NCBI RefSeq assembly: GCF_020614375.1 | Contig: NZ_CP085333.1 | Coordinates: 248,001-312,000, forward strand | DNA length: 64,000 bases | Direction: 5' to 3' | Source: Haladaptatus salinisoli | Lineage (GTDB): Archaea > Halobacteriota > Halobacteria > Halobacteriales > Haladaptataceae | Shown: positions 43,533 through 52,167 of the stretch, one piece after another | How the letters are laid out: each line of letters starts with the position of its first letter | Position numbering within the stretch: position 1 is the first letter of the stretch | Made by a program: the position numbers and the translations under genes | The notes under the pieces: generated by a model | The model's database searches: none | What the model saw: the letters and a program-made list of their open reading frames with translations, nothing else | What the model was told of the DNA's origin: nothing

Positions 43533-44910
43533 GTAAGCTACCACGGCCTAACGGCCGTGGCATTCACCATGGACTCCCGCTCTAACAACGTTGGTACGGC
43601 TGTAACGCCGTTCGCGTTCATCATCCCGGTGTTCAAGCGCACGCCTACGGGTGCGCCTCCTTCGCCAGCAGTTTGCGTGCCAAGGAGTCTAAAACCGATG
43701 TTCTTCGCCGCGTTGTAATCCGCGTGGTTTGCATAGCCACACTTCAAACACTCAAAGGTGTCCTGCGACGGACGGTTGTCCTCGTGAGTGAACCCACACG
43801 ACGAACACCGACGCGACGTGTTCGCTGGATTCACCTGCTGAACCGAAATCCCGCGTTCTTCGGCTTTGTACTCAACGTACCGGTAAAGGCGGCGGAACGC
43901 CCATGCGTGAAGCCGTTTCGCGCCGGGCATCCGGTCGCGGATATCCGTGAGGTCCTCGAAGGCGATATGCGAACAGCCGCGTTCGTCGGCTTCATCAACC
44001 AGTTCGTTCGAAACGCGGTGCAAGAGCTGTTTGAATCGGCCCGTCTCTTTCAGACCGACCGCTTGCATGTTCTCGTGAGCGTAACGCGACCCACACTGTT
44101 GGAGCGACGCACGACGCTTTTCGAATTCGCGGTGCCAGTGGTCCAGTTCGGAGGCCGACCAAAATATGCCGGTCGAAGTGACGGCGATGTTTTCGACCCC
44201 GAGGTCCACGCCGAGAACCGTTCCGTTCTCGCGTGGTTCGGGAGCGTCCACGTCAGCCTTTGTTCTGACATGGAGGTAGAACTCGTCTGTGGCTTTGCGG
44301 TAGTGAAGCGTCGCGCCGGTCGTCTCGTAGTCATCGGAAAAGAGGTACTCCGAATGTGGAGTCTCGCGTTCGTCGTCAGGCAACACGTAGTCGGCGGTGA
44401 TTCGACCGTCAACAGTCGCAAGCGACGCGTAGTCGTCGTGGAACGTCGCACTTCGCTTGTCGTATTCGAGGAACAGCGACGAGAAGTACGGAAGGCTCGC
44501 GTTCTTTCCGCGTTTCCACTTTGCCACGACGGATTTCAACGCGTCTGCCGCGCGGCTTCGTGCCGCTTGAACAAGATTCGCGTGAAGGTCCGTTTCACGA
44601 CGAACGTCGTCGTACGTGCGGCTGTTGAGTTTGCCTTTGCTCGTTTCGACGTAGCCGTCGTCGTTTCGTGCGTTCAAAACGACGTAGTTGGCGGCCCACC
44701 GGAACTGTCGAATCGTCTCGTGAAGAAGGTCGGCGTCGCTTTCGCTCACAGAAAGCTTGACTTGAACAGTTCGCCTGACCTCCATACATCATATATAACG
44801 ACTATGTTTATAAAGATTAATATACGACCGGATGTCGTCCCGGCAGAAAACGGTAGTACAGTAGTCAAGCGTACGCACTTCCTCCCGCACCTAAAGTCGC
44901 GGGTATCCGC
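43533..44910 (-). mobile_element. IS1341-type element carrying tnpB
   Basis: One end is at 44873-44910, with CTTCCTCCCGC and the hairpin CCCGC-N10-GCGGG (44884-44903). The other is a hairpin CCACGGCC-TAAC-GGCCGTGG (43541-43560) inside the last codons of tnpB. Elements like this carry only TnpB and rely on a TnpA elsewhere. A guide-like (reRNA) transcript would be expected to cover the 3' end of tnpB and this hairpin; such sense-overlapping RNAs have been described in Halobacterium. Confidence 0.7.
43538..44785 (-). CDS. tnpB: TnpB, RNA-guided nuclease of an IS1341-type element
   Basis: 415 residues, full length. RuvC-like catalytic residues are all present: Asp in GVDLGVENIAV (about 191), Glu in IAFEDLTDIRD (about 271), and Asp in NHADYNAAKNI (about 352). 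A zinc ribbon CSSCGF...FECLKCGY lies at about 325-345. The N-terminal helices (FRWAANYVVLNARNDDGY) form the guide-RNA-binding part. TnpB enzymes cut DNA under the direction of an RNA from the element's end and keep the element in the genome. The gene is intact, while the linked TnpA is dead. Confidence 0.95.
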   Translation of the reverse strand: MEVRRTVQVKLSVSESDADLLHETIRQFRWAANYVVLNARNDDGYVETSKGKLNSRTYDDVRRETDLHANLVQAARSRAADALKSVVAKWKRGKNASLPYFSSLFLEYDKRSATFHDDYASLATVDGRITADYVLPDDERETPHSEYLFSDDYETTGATLHYRKATDEFYLHVRTKADVDAPEPRENGTVLGVDLGVENIAVTSTGIFWSASELDHWHREFEKRRASLQQCGSRYAHENMQAVGLKETGRFKQLLHRVSNELVDEADERGCSHIAFEDLTDIRDRMPGAKRLHAWAFRRLYRYVEYKAEERGISVQQVNPANTSRRCSSCGFTHEDNRPSQDTFECLKCGYANHADYNAAKNIGFRLLGTQTAGEGGAPVGVRLNTGMMNANGVTAVPTLLERESMVNATAVRPW

Positions 44911-45014
44911 GCTGTGGTATCTATGACGGTACTTTAGTATCTTAAACGAAGTAGCAGTTCTGGTTTCTGGTTGATAAAGAAAAAGATTAAACGGAGGTCT
45001 TCTGCAGTACAGGC

Positions 45015-45947
45015 ATGGAAAGCATCGCTGTTTTTGGTATTGGAAGCACCCATTTTCGGTATGCTGTAGGAACATCTTCAGGGAAGTTTCTGACTGATAT
45101 AAAAATCGAGTCAACACAACCAAACGCCCTACAGACACAGATTGTCGATGCGGTTAGACAATTGGATCAGATCGTTCCAGCGACTATTTCTGCAGTTTCA
45201 ATCTCTTGTACAGGCCTTGTTGATCATCAGGCCGGTATACTCCAGGAACTGGACACTAAACATGGAACTGCAGTTCATGACATTGATCTTAGGAGTACAA
45301 TTCGTTCCAAATTTGACCTGCCCGTCTTTTTAGAGAATGATTGTACTGCAGCTGCACTTGGTGAATGGCACTTCGGTGCTGGCAAGCCGTATAACTGTGT
45401 TGCACACGTTACATTTGGAACGGGTATCGGTGCAGGTGTTGTCGAGCAAGGGCGACTTTTGCGTGGAGAATCTGGACAAGCCGCAGAAGTTGGACTTTTT
45501 CCAGTTGCTCCAACCTTCGAACTTGACAGTTTCGGAGTCCCAGGGGCATGGGAAGCTCTCTGTTCAGGCCGGGGAATACCTGAGTACATTACCCACCGGC
45601 TCCAAACGGAGAACCGAGAAACAATACTCAAAGATATCTCAAATCTTAAAGCGCGTGATCTTTTCATCGCTGCTGACGCTGGCGATACAGTTGCACAAGC
45701 GTATCTAGACCAGATTGCCCGCTATAACGCAGTGGGCATTGGTGTTCTCTGCAATGCATTCAATCCCGGTCTTGTCACCCTTGGTGGCGGTGTCGCACTT
45801 AACAACCAACAAACAATCTTAGAGGGCATTCAAACATATGTAGACGACTTTCTCTATGTCGATAAACCGACAATCAAAATTACTGAACAGGGTGATGAAA
45901 TCGGGCTCTATGGAGCACTCGCCCGCTGTACTGCCGACAGAATATAA
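45015..45947 (+). CDS. ROK-family sugar-kinase-like protein without the zinc motif
   Basis: 310 residues with an actin-like ATPase fold: phosphate loop 1 FGIGSTHFRYAVGTSSGKF near 7, FLENDCTAAALGEWHFGAGK with the catalytic Asp near 108, HVTFGTGIGAGVV near 130, and LVTLGGGVALNNQ near 258. The usual ROK zinc motif CxCGxxGCxE is absent; the corresponding region reads AWEALCSGRGIPEYI. It may be an atypical kinase or a sugar-responsive protein. Downstream lies a DUF1616 gene on the same strand; this pairing suggests a link to a surface-glycan process (inference). Confidence 0.8.
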   Translation: MESIAVFGIGSTHFRYAVGTSSGKFLTDIKIESTQPNALQTQIVDAVRQLDQIVPATISAVSISCTGLVDHQAGILQELDTKHGTAVHDIDLRSTIRSKFDLPVFLENDCTAAALGEWHFGAGKPYNCVAHVTFGTGIGAGVVEQGRLLRGESGQAAEVGLFPVAPTFELDSFGVPGAWEALCSGRGIPEYITHRLQTENRETILKDISNLKARDLFIAADAGDTVAQAYLDQIARYNAVGIGVLCNAFNPGLVTLGGGVALNNQQTILEGIQTYVDDFLYVDKPTIKITEQGDEIGLYGALARCTADRI

Positions 45948-46133
45948 TATCCGTCATATCTAGTTTATCTTCTAAGATTGTCAATTTGTATTGCCTTCAT
46001 CGACCACGAAATGGACCATCGAAAGTGGACGCGCCACGGAAACTGATTAGATTGGAAATTTCTTAGAAGTCCTCACATCAGTTGTTTTCTACTCCGGGAA
46101 GTTTTTATCTGAGAACAACCCAGAAAGAAGCGA

Positions 46134-47204
46134 ATGGCTCGTGATGTCGATCCCTGGCTTCTCCTTCCTCGCCCGATTCGTCAACTCCCAGCCGATTTAA
46201 GTGCGATTGGCGTACTTGTTGTTCTCACGTTAGCAGTAGTCTTGATTCCTGGTCTGAACTCCACACCCCTTCGTGCATTTGTTGGTTTAATATTCGTTCT
46301 TTTTCCACCAGGCTATGCATTTATCGCAGCTCTCTTCCCGGAAGGAGTATCGTCAGGAAACACTCTAGAAGAAAGAGAAACTGACTCAGCCACTAGAGGT
46401 ACTATCCCTCGCCCGGGATCTGGAATCGATAACCTTGAGCGTGTAGCTCTCTCCTTCGGAACAAGCATTGCAATTGTACCTCTTATTGGCCTAATTCTGA
46501 ATTTCACGCCCTGGGGAATTCGGTTGGTACCTGTATTGCTCAGCCTTAGTGGATTTACTCTCTGTATGACTGCGTTTGCTGCAGTTCGTCGGTGGAACCT
46601 TCCCGAGGATGAGCGCTTCCGTGTGCAATACAAACATTGGCTGGCAGCAACCAAAACAGAACTTGTAGAGCCAGAAACGCAGACCGATGCAGCACTTAAT
46701 GTAGTGCTCGTGATTGCATTACTCCTTGCAGTCGGAAGTGTTGGGTATGTAGTCAGTGTTCCAAATCAAGGAGAATCATTTTCCGAATTTTACTTATTAA
46801 CAAAGAATGATAGTGGTCAGTTTGTAGCCGATGATTATCCAACTAATTTCACACAAGGAGAAAGCAAACCGCTCTACGTCGGTATCAGTAACCATGAACA
46901 CCAGCGTGAGTCATATACCGTCGTAGTTCTTCTGCAGCGAGTTGAAGTTGCCAATAATACGACGCGAGTTCAGAACACACAAGAGTTAAAGCGATTTCAG
47001 ACCACTCTTGGAGAGAATTCTACGTGGCGGAAACAGCATACTATTGCTCCCACTATGGCGGGTGACCGTCTGCGACTCCAGTACTTGCTGTATAAAGATC
47101 GTGTACCTCCAAATCCATCGCAGAAATCTGCCTATCGAGAACTTCATCTGTGGATCAACGTTTCCAGTGGTTCTAATTCCACTTCATTGCGTACATCGAT
47201 GTAG
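46134..47204 (+). CDS. DUF1616 membrane protein
   Basis: 356 residues. Several spans lie between about 20 and 150 (LSAIGVLVVLTLAVVLIPGL, FVLFPPGYAFIAALFPEG) and one near 190-208. The DUF1616 signature region follows with SVPNQGESFSEFYLLTKNDS and an exported C-terminal beta domain rich in Asn and Thr. DUF1616 proteins occur beside cell-surface glycan and S-layer genes in haloarchaea; the biochemical role is unknown. The ROK gene upstream ends 186 bases earlier. Confidence 0.85.
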   Translation: MARDVDPWLLLPRPIRQLPADLSAIGVLVVLTLAVVLIPGLNSTPLRAFVGLIFVLFPPGYAFIAALFPEGVSSGNTLEERETDSATRGTIPRPGSGIDNLERVALSFGTSIAIVPLIGLILNFTPWGIRLVPVLLSLSGFTLCMTAFAAVRRWNLPEDERFRVQYKHWLAATKTELVEPETQTDAALNVVLVIALLLAVGSVGYVVSVPNQGESFSEFYLLTKNDSGQFVADDYPTNFTQGESKPLYVGISNHEHQRESYTVVVLLQRVEVANNTTRVQNTQELKRFQTTLGENSTWRKQHTIAPTMAGDRLRLQYLLYKDRVPPNPSQKSAYRELHLWINVSSGSNSTSLRTSM

Positions 47205-47282
47205 AAACAAAAGATGGGGGTGGAGTGAACGGACATAAAAACATCAAAGTTGGCTAGGTATCTTCTTGTACCATTTCTCGTG

Positions 47283-47640
47283 AAGTACCTCGAGGATAAG
47301 CCCCGAGGCTTCACCGTTTTGTCCGTATCGTCCAGAAATGGACGGACGAAAGCGAATTTAATTCCGCTCGGACTCCCCTTAGGTCGTCTGGAAGTAATAC
47401 CCGAACACTCGGTGTGTCCGTGAGGATCGGCCGCGCCATCACGGCTCGATGGCGTCCGTCGCACCACGCCGAAGAAATGGGTTTGAGAGAGCCACATTCC
47501 TCCGCAACTGCATACAGTTGCGGCGAATTAAGGCCGTTAACTCGTCCAACTGTAGCTCTAAACACGGTAGAAACGCTACTAAAGATCACGCGATACACCC
47601 GCGAGGTCAAGCCTCGCGGCACTCTCGCTGTATTACTGTA
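47283..47640 (+). mobile_element. MITE-like element with hairpin ends
   Basis: One end carries CCTCG-N11-CGAGG (47288-47308). The other has CCGCGAGG-TCAAG-CCTCGCGG (47598-47618) followed by CACTCTCGCTG. The layout and length (about 360 bp) match the other hairpin-ended elements of this window. No transposase is encoded; short frames inside are not halophile-like. Confidence 0.5.
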
Positions 47641-47702
47641 GAATAAAGGAAGGTGAAGCTAAAACAGAAAATATTTATCAGCAACTATTCTTGATCAGTA
47701 TA

Positions 47703-47894
47703 ATGGGATATCAAAAGCAACTGAATAACAAAACGAACTCCTGGCTTATGGCCTCTGAGCAGATTATCGTCAAAATTATTACTTTCTTACTTGCCCCAGT
47801 CGCTATCTTTGCTATTGGAATTGCGCTTCTCTTAGAAGGGCGGGTCTTTGAATCTGTTTCATGGATTTTTGGTGATTGGAAAGAACCACTCTAA
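47703..47894 (+). CDS. Small one-span membrane protein
   Basis: 63 residues from ATG 47703 (MGYQKQLNNKTNSWLM). One long hydrophobic segment (IITFLLAPVAIFAIGIALLL, about 26-46) is followed by the amphipathic end FESVSWIFGDWKEPL. Codon use fits a real gene. No family recognised. Isolated between a MITE and the tRNA-like repeat region. Confidence 0.6.
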   Translation: MGYQKQLNNKTNSWLMASEQIIVKIITFLLAPVAIFAIGIALLLEGRVFESVSWIFGDWKEPL

Positions 47895-48309
47895 GTAAAA
47901 CGCCAACCAAGCCAGCATACGATCGTTGTGTTTGCATTTGTTTCTAAGGCACACAAATATCCTGTATTCGTCAGACGCGCGTGCGACTCGTTTCATGTGC
48001 AGATTCACACGTAGACTGCAATGAGTTCACCTGCAACCATGCCTGATTCGATCATCTCACGCCTTCAGTCGAACGTCCTCACCCCACCGTACCCTACCGA
48101 CTCGAAGAAGAAACGGTAGCTGTTCGCATCGAAACGAAAAGCCTCTTGGACGGATCTCCATCAGTCAAAAATGGTCCTCGATCAACGCGCTCCCCCCCAT
48201 CCTTTCCCTCTGTTCCCCTGACCTGCTTTACAGAGGGTTGAACAAGCGCGACAATGTGGTTAGTACTATATTCTAACTTCGAGGTCTGATGTACCTGTTC
48301 CTCAAAATA

Positions 48310-48625
48310 CGAACGGGGGTGGAATTGAACCACCGGGGCCACATCGTCTACGGTGGCCGCCATCGACAACACGAGTTGAAGCATCGATGGTGCTTCTACC
48401 AACAAGCAACCCGTTCACGCCCCGGAACTCCCCCGAGAGGTGGAATCGTAGGAGAGCGGTGAAGTGGCTCCCCCACGCCAACCATGACTTTGAGACCCAT
48501 CGTGACGCGACGTGCTCATGTGTGAGCGAGGTCTCCACCGGGGACTAAGTTCAGCGCGACACCCGCAGTTGCTCCAATGGTCGTCACGGCCATTGTTATG
48601 CGGTGCCTGAAAGTGAAAGAAAAGT
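48310..48625 (-). repeat. Repeat T copy A (contains tRNA-like RNA)
   Basis: About 316 bp, closely related to 49538-49844. Both copies, read on the minus strand, begin with ACTTTTC(T/A)TTCACTTTC and GGCACCGCATAACAAT and end with the tRNA-like part. The middle third is less alike and differs in length. No inverted termini or target duplication are visible. The two copies flank the vapBC genes in direct orientation. Confidence 0.75.
48311..48416 (-). ncRNA. tRNA-like structured RNA, copy A
   Basis: 106 nt. Acceptor GAACGGG pairs with CCCGTTC (7 bp). A D arm GCTT-GTTGGTAG-AAGC carries the conserved GG, and the T arm GGTGG-TTCAATT-CCACC has the TTCRA loop. Between them lies a 7-bp stem CCATCGA/TCGATGG with a 17-nt loop in place of the anticodon arm, and a long-variable-arm stem GGCCAC/GTGGCC with a 10-nt loop. 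No U33-anticodon arrangement exists, so it is not a normal decoding tRNA. Copy B at 49539 preserves every stem. Function unknown. Confidence 0.7.
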
Positions 48626-48735
48626 GCCAGGGAAGGACGTAGAACTGCCACCGTCGCCGGAGACTACTTTTGGCGATCCTGCGAGACTGCCGAGGGTGAG
48701 CAACACAAGCATTACGCAAACGTAAACTGTGCACG

Positions 48736-49005
48736 ATGAGCGACACTGCCGACAAACACATCCGGGTTTCGCTCGAGTACTACGAACGCCTTGCTCAGCG
48801 ACGGCGCGCCGGAGAAAGTTTCGATGACGTGATTGGCCGCCTGCTCGCGGACGAACGCGACCTGCTTGCTGGATTCGGAATCTGGGAAGGGACCGACCAG
48901 CGCGAGATCGTCGAAGAGATTCACGCGGCCGGGAAGCAAGAGAGTCGGAAGCGAATCGACGAGTTGAGTAAGCGCCAATCCACCGACCGTGAGGCGCGCG
49001 ACTGA
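48736..49005 (+). CDS. vapB: VapB-type antitoxin
   Basis: 89 residues. The start KHIRVSLEYYERLAQRRRAG followed by ESFDDVIGRLLADERD is the typical ribbon-helix-helix antitoxin pattern of haloarchaeal VapB, with a longer acidic C-terminal tail. The stop lies three bases before the ATG of the vapC-like frame, the usual coupled arrangement. The frame is intact, while the toxin gene is interrupted. Confidence 0.8.
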   Translation: MSDTADKHIRVSLEYYERLAQRRRAGESFDDVIGRLLADERDLLAGFGIWEGTDQREIVEEIHAAGKQESRKRIDELSKRQSTDREARD

Positions 49006-49008
49006 CAC

Positions 49009-49466
<458 letters not shown>

Positions 49467-49537
49467 CAGAGTGACCGTTTCATATGTGAGTTAGCATACT
49501 ATGCTAACGTTTTCGACTATGTCCCTTTCCGGCAAAA

Positions 49538-49844
49538 CGAACGGGGGTGGAATCGAACCACCGGGGCCACCAAGTGGCCGCCATCACCCATGCGAGAACC
49601 ATCACATAGCGATGGTGCTTCTACCAACAAGCTACCCGTTCCCGCCCGGCACCCCCGGGAAAGTGGCAACGTGGGACGCAACGGACCATCCCACGTACCC
49701 TATGGCGAAATACCAGTCGTAGCGCGACGTGCTTATCTGTGGTCGAGCGTCCACTGTCGGGCACCGCGTTCAGTGCGACGCTCGCAATTGTTTCAATGGC
49801 CGCCACACCTATTGTTATGCGGTGCCTGAAAGTGAATGAAAAGT
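49538..49844 (-). repeat. Repeat T copy B (contains tRNA-like RNA)
   Basis: About 307 bp, direct repeat of 48310-48625. The first about 75 and the last about 110 bases (minus strand) are the best conserved, including the block ending GTCGCACTGAAC. The middle differs. It begins 71 bases after the vapC remnant. Confidence 0.75.
49539..49641 (-). ncRNA. tRNA-like structured RNA, copy B
   Basis: 103 nt. Acceptor GAACGGG/CCCGTTC, D arm GCTT/AAGC with GG in the loop, T arm GGTGG-TTCGATT-CCACC. The enlarged anticodon-like arm has stem CCATCGC/GTGATGG with a 21-nt loop, and the variable-arm stem GGCCAC/GTGGCC has only a 3-nt loop. Compared with copy A, the last pair of the long stem changed from A-T to C-G and the previous one from G-C to G-T, so pairing is kept while sequence changes. 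Loops differ freely. This is direct evidence for selection on structure. Confidence 0.7.
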
Positions 49845-49956
49845 AACGAGAGATACGCAGGACTAACTTCCTTCTTCTGCCGACCCATCGTGCTCTATCA
49901 ATGTGATCTACTCATGCTTCATCACGAGCAGGCAAAGTGAGTGTGAAAACAACTGT

Positions 49957-50105
49957 CCGTGACATGCTCCCACGACTTCAGTCGTGGGTTTTCTCGCCTG
50001 CAATTCTATAACATTCTCGGCGAGGTCGAAGATGAGATCGAAGGATAGGTGCTTTTGACATCCTCCCCGCCTTCAAGGGCGAGACTTTCTCGCCTGCAAG
50101 TCCGT
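49957..50105. mobile_element. Two adjacent IS200/IS605-type ends
   Basis: TGACATGCTCCCACGAC-TTCA-GTCGTGGG (hairpin 49969-49988) is followed by TTTTCTCGCCTGCAATTC. A second unit starts TTGACATCCTCCCCGCC near 50055 with hairpin partner GGGCGAG and TTTCTCGCCTGCAAG. They are only about 95 bases apart in the same orientation. The transposase-bearing interior is gone. The CocE gene ends just downstream. Confidence 0.55.
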
Positions 50106-50126
50106 AAAGAACATATCGTCGAAGAA

Positions 50127-52019
50127 TTATGTTGCTTCTGGCTCTTTTGTTTGAATCGGCAGTTCGACGTGCGTAGGAAAGTCGGTTTCGTGGTAAACGG
50201 TGTTCGTCGCGACGGCGTACTCGCGGTCGCCGTAGAGGTCACCCCCCGTGTTGTGGTTGACGTCGTATCGCGGGTAATTTGACGACGAGATATCAAGGCG
50301 GATTCGGTGGCCTGGCTTGAAGACATTCGCCGTCGGATAGAGCTCCATCTCGAACTTGTAAATTTCGTCAGGTTCAACGAAGTCAGGATCAGTTCGGTAG
50401 CCGCGATACCGTGCTCGACAGATAGAGTCTGTGAGATTGAGAGCGAAGCCAGAAGGAAAATCCGCGGTCGCTGGATACTCGTCGATGAGCTTCGCAGTGA
50501 AGTCCGTATCGAGTGCGTCAGTTGACCCGTAGAGGCGAACACGTATCGGGCCCACGAGCTCAACTGCCTTAGTCAGCGGAGGTGTCCGGAATACGACGAT
50601 GTCGTTGCGCTCCGCTATGGGCCCATACGGCGGCGTTGCCCCGAACGTCGCTGGCCGAATTCTCTGGTCGTAGCCACCGCGACCGGTGATACTCACCGTC
50701 GGTCGATTCTCTAAAGCGAGATCCTCGATTGACTCCTCCCGGGGTTCGAAGGTATAGTACGATGAGCAGTTCCCGCCGAGAGTCGGAACGGGATTTCGTG
50801 GGTCGAATTCGTAGGTCGTGGACGAGTTCGTGTCGGTCGGACGCTCCGGTTTGAGACTGCCATCTCCGTGGGCGTAGTACTTGGTAAATACTGTGTTCGG
50901 CATTGGCCAATCACTTCCAGCCTTCCACTCTCCACCGTGGAAGAGTCGACCTTCCGTCGTTGCGGAGCCGTCGCCGATTCCCATCTGAAAGTACTGCACC
51001 CTGGGTTCGTTCCACGCATCTTCTCCTTTGAGATAATGATCGAAGAACCGGAGCTTCGTTTCCTGGTAGTCCCGAGTCATCTCATCGCCAAAAGCCGTCT
51101 CTCCGGCGTACGGTTTTGTCCACGTCGATTGGCCACCGTGAGTCCAAGCACCCATGATCAGGAAGTGATCACTTTCTTTGCGTGATGCGAGTGCAGCGAA
51201 GTTATCGCACGTCGCCTTGGCGTAGGAATCGTACCAGGAGCCAGCGTATACGGTGGGTACATCAGCGCTATTGTCGTAATGTGCCTCGAAGTTGATGCTC
51301 GGGGATGTCCAGAATTCGTCATTGCCGGGTGTGCTCATGTAGTCAAAGAGGTATTTTTCGTAGTTTGGGATGTACCGTAGAGGCGACTGGCCGGGCGTCA
51401 CCGGTTCGTTAGCGAGAACGTCCCGAGTGTCGACGTCAGCGAGCCGGCGTTGTATGTCCGGATCTTCAAGCCCCTGTTTCGCGAATCCACCGCCGATAGT
51501 CAGCGCCCACGTAAGCCACCGGAGTTCGAATGTCCCATTGTGTCGGAGGGTTGCTTTCCACGCGTTCGCGCCGCCCTGGTTGACGAACATCGCCGATAAT
51601 GGCGATGGATCTTGAGTCGCCAGCGCGTTCTGCACCCAAGCCATATAAGAAGTTCCCATCGTCCCGATCTGTCCGTCGCAGTATGGTTGCTCCGCCAGCC
51701 ACTCGACCGTATCGGTGCCGTCCTCGGCCTCATTTATCAGAAGATAGAATTCGCCCTCGCTCGCGTACCGGCCGCGAACGTCTTGGATAGCGACGACGTA
51801 TCCTCGCTTCGTATACCAGTTCCCTTGGTTCTCGACACGCTGTCGATCGCGTTTGTCGTACGGTGTGCGTACGAGAAGTGCCGGCTTCGGCTCGTCAATC
51901 GGTGCATTGGTCTTCTTATCAGAAGGGCGATAGATATCGGTTGCGAGCTTCGTACCGTCACGGGTTTCTATCAATACATCTTGATGCACCGTGACGCCAT
52001 ATTTGGCCTTTGTCACCAT
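50127..52019 (-). CDS. CocE/NonD family serine hydrolase
   Basis: 630 residues, full family length. The alpha/beta-hydrolase core has VLIETRDGTKLATDIYRP at the start, the nucleophile elbow GTMGTSY (Ser124), Asp in GSWYDSYAKA near 276, and His in MGAWTHGGQ near 306. The C-terminal jelly-roll (about 400-620, ending HVELPIQTK) is the domain found in cocaine esterase, X-Pro dipeptidyl peptidase and glutaryl-7-ACA acylase relatives. It should cleave esters or amides of acyl compounds. It heads the catabolic island in divergent orientation to the aldehyde dehydrogenase gene. Confidence 0.9.
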   Translation of the reverse strand: MVTKAKYGVTVHQDVLIETRDGTKLATDIYRPSDKKTNAPIDEPKPALLVRTPYDKRDRQRVENQGNWYTKRGYVVAIQDVRGRYASEGEFYLLINEAEDGTDTVEWLAEQPYCDGQIGTMGTSYMAWVQNALATQDPSPLSAMFVNQGGANAWKATLRHNGTFELRWLTWALTIGGGFAKQGLEDPDIQRRLADVDTRDVLANEPVTPGQSPLRYIPNYEKYLFDYMSTPGNDEFWTSPSINFEAHYDNSADVPTVYAGSWYDSYAKATCDNFAALASRKESDHFLIMGAWTHGGQSTWTKPYAGETAFGDEMTRDYQETKLRFFDHYLKGEDAWNEPRVQYFQMGIGDGSATTEGRLFHGGEWKAGSDWPMPNTVFTKYYAHGDGSLKPERPTDTNSSTTYEFDPRNPVPTLGGNCSSYYTFEPREESIEDLALENRPTVSITGRGGYDQRIRPATFGATPPYGPIAERNDIVVFRTPPLTKAVELVGPIRVRLYGSTDALDTDFTAKLIDEYPATADFPSGFALNLTDSICRARYRGYRTDPDFVEPDEIYKFEMELYPTANVFKPGHRIRLDISSSNYPRYDVNHNTGGDLYGDREYAVATNTVYHETDFPTHVELPIQTKEPEAT

Positions 52020-52167
52020 ACATCATGGTCTGCAGATTGGGCAATAAACGATGCGGTTGAATGGGATACTAGTATTCGAAGTATAATGCCGAAATCAAAG
52101 AGGAAAATCAGGAACAAAGCGGATATCCTACCTAATGGTTATTGCCTTGTAAAATACGCTATCATGT

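Noticed and set aside
43673..44926. 417-codon plus-strand frame
   Set aside because: Complete shadow of tnpB; Val/Arg-rich and without a recognisable fold.
48020..48118. 32-codon plus-strand frame starting MSSPATMPDS
   Set aside because: Too short, no conserved motif and a basic end; chance is the simpler explanation.
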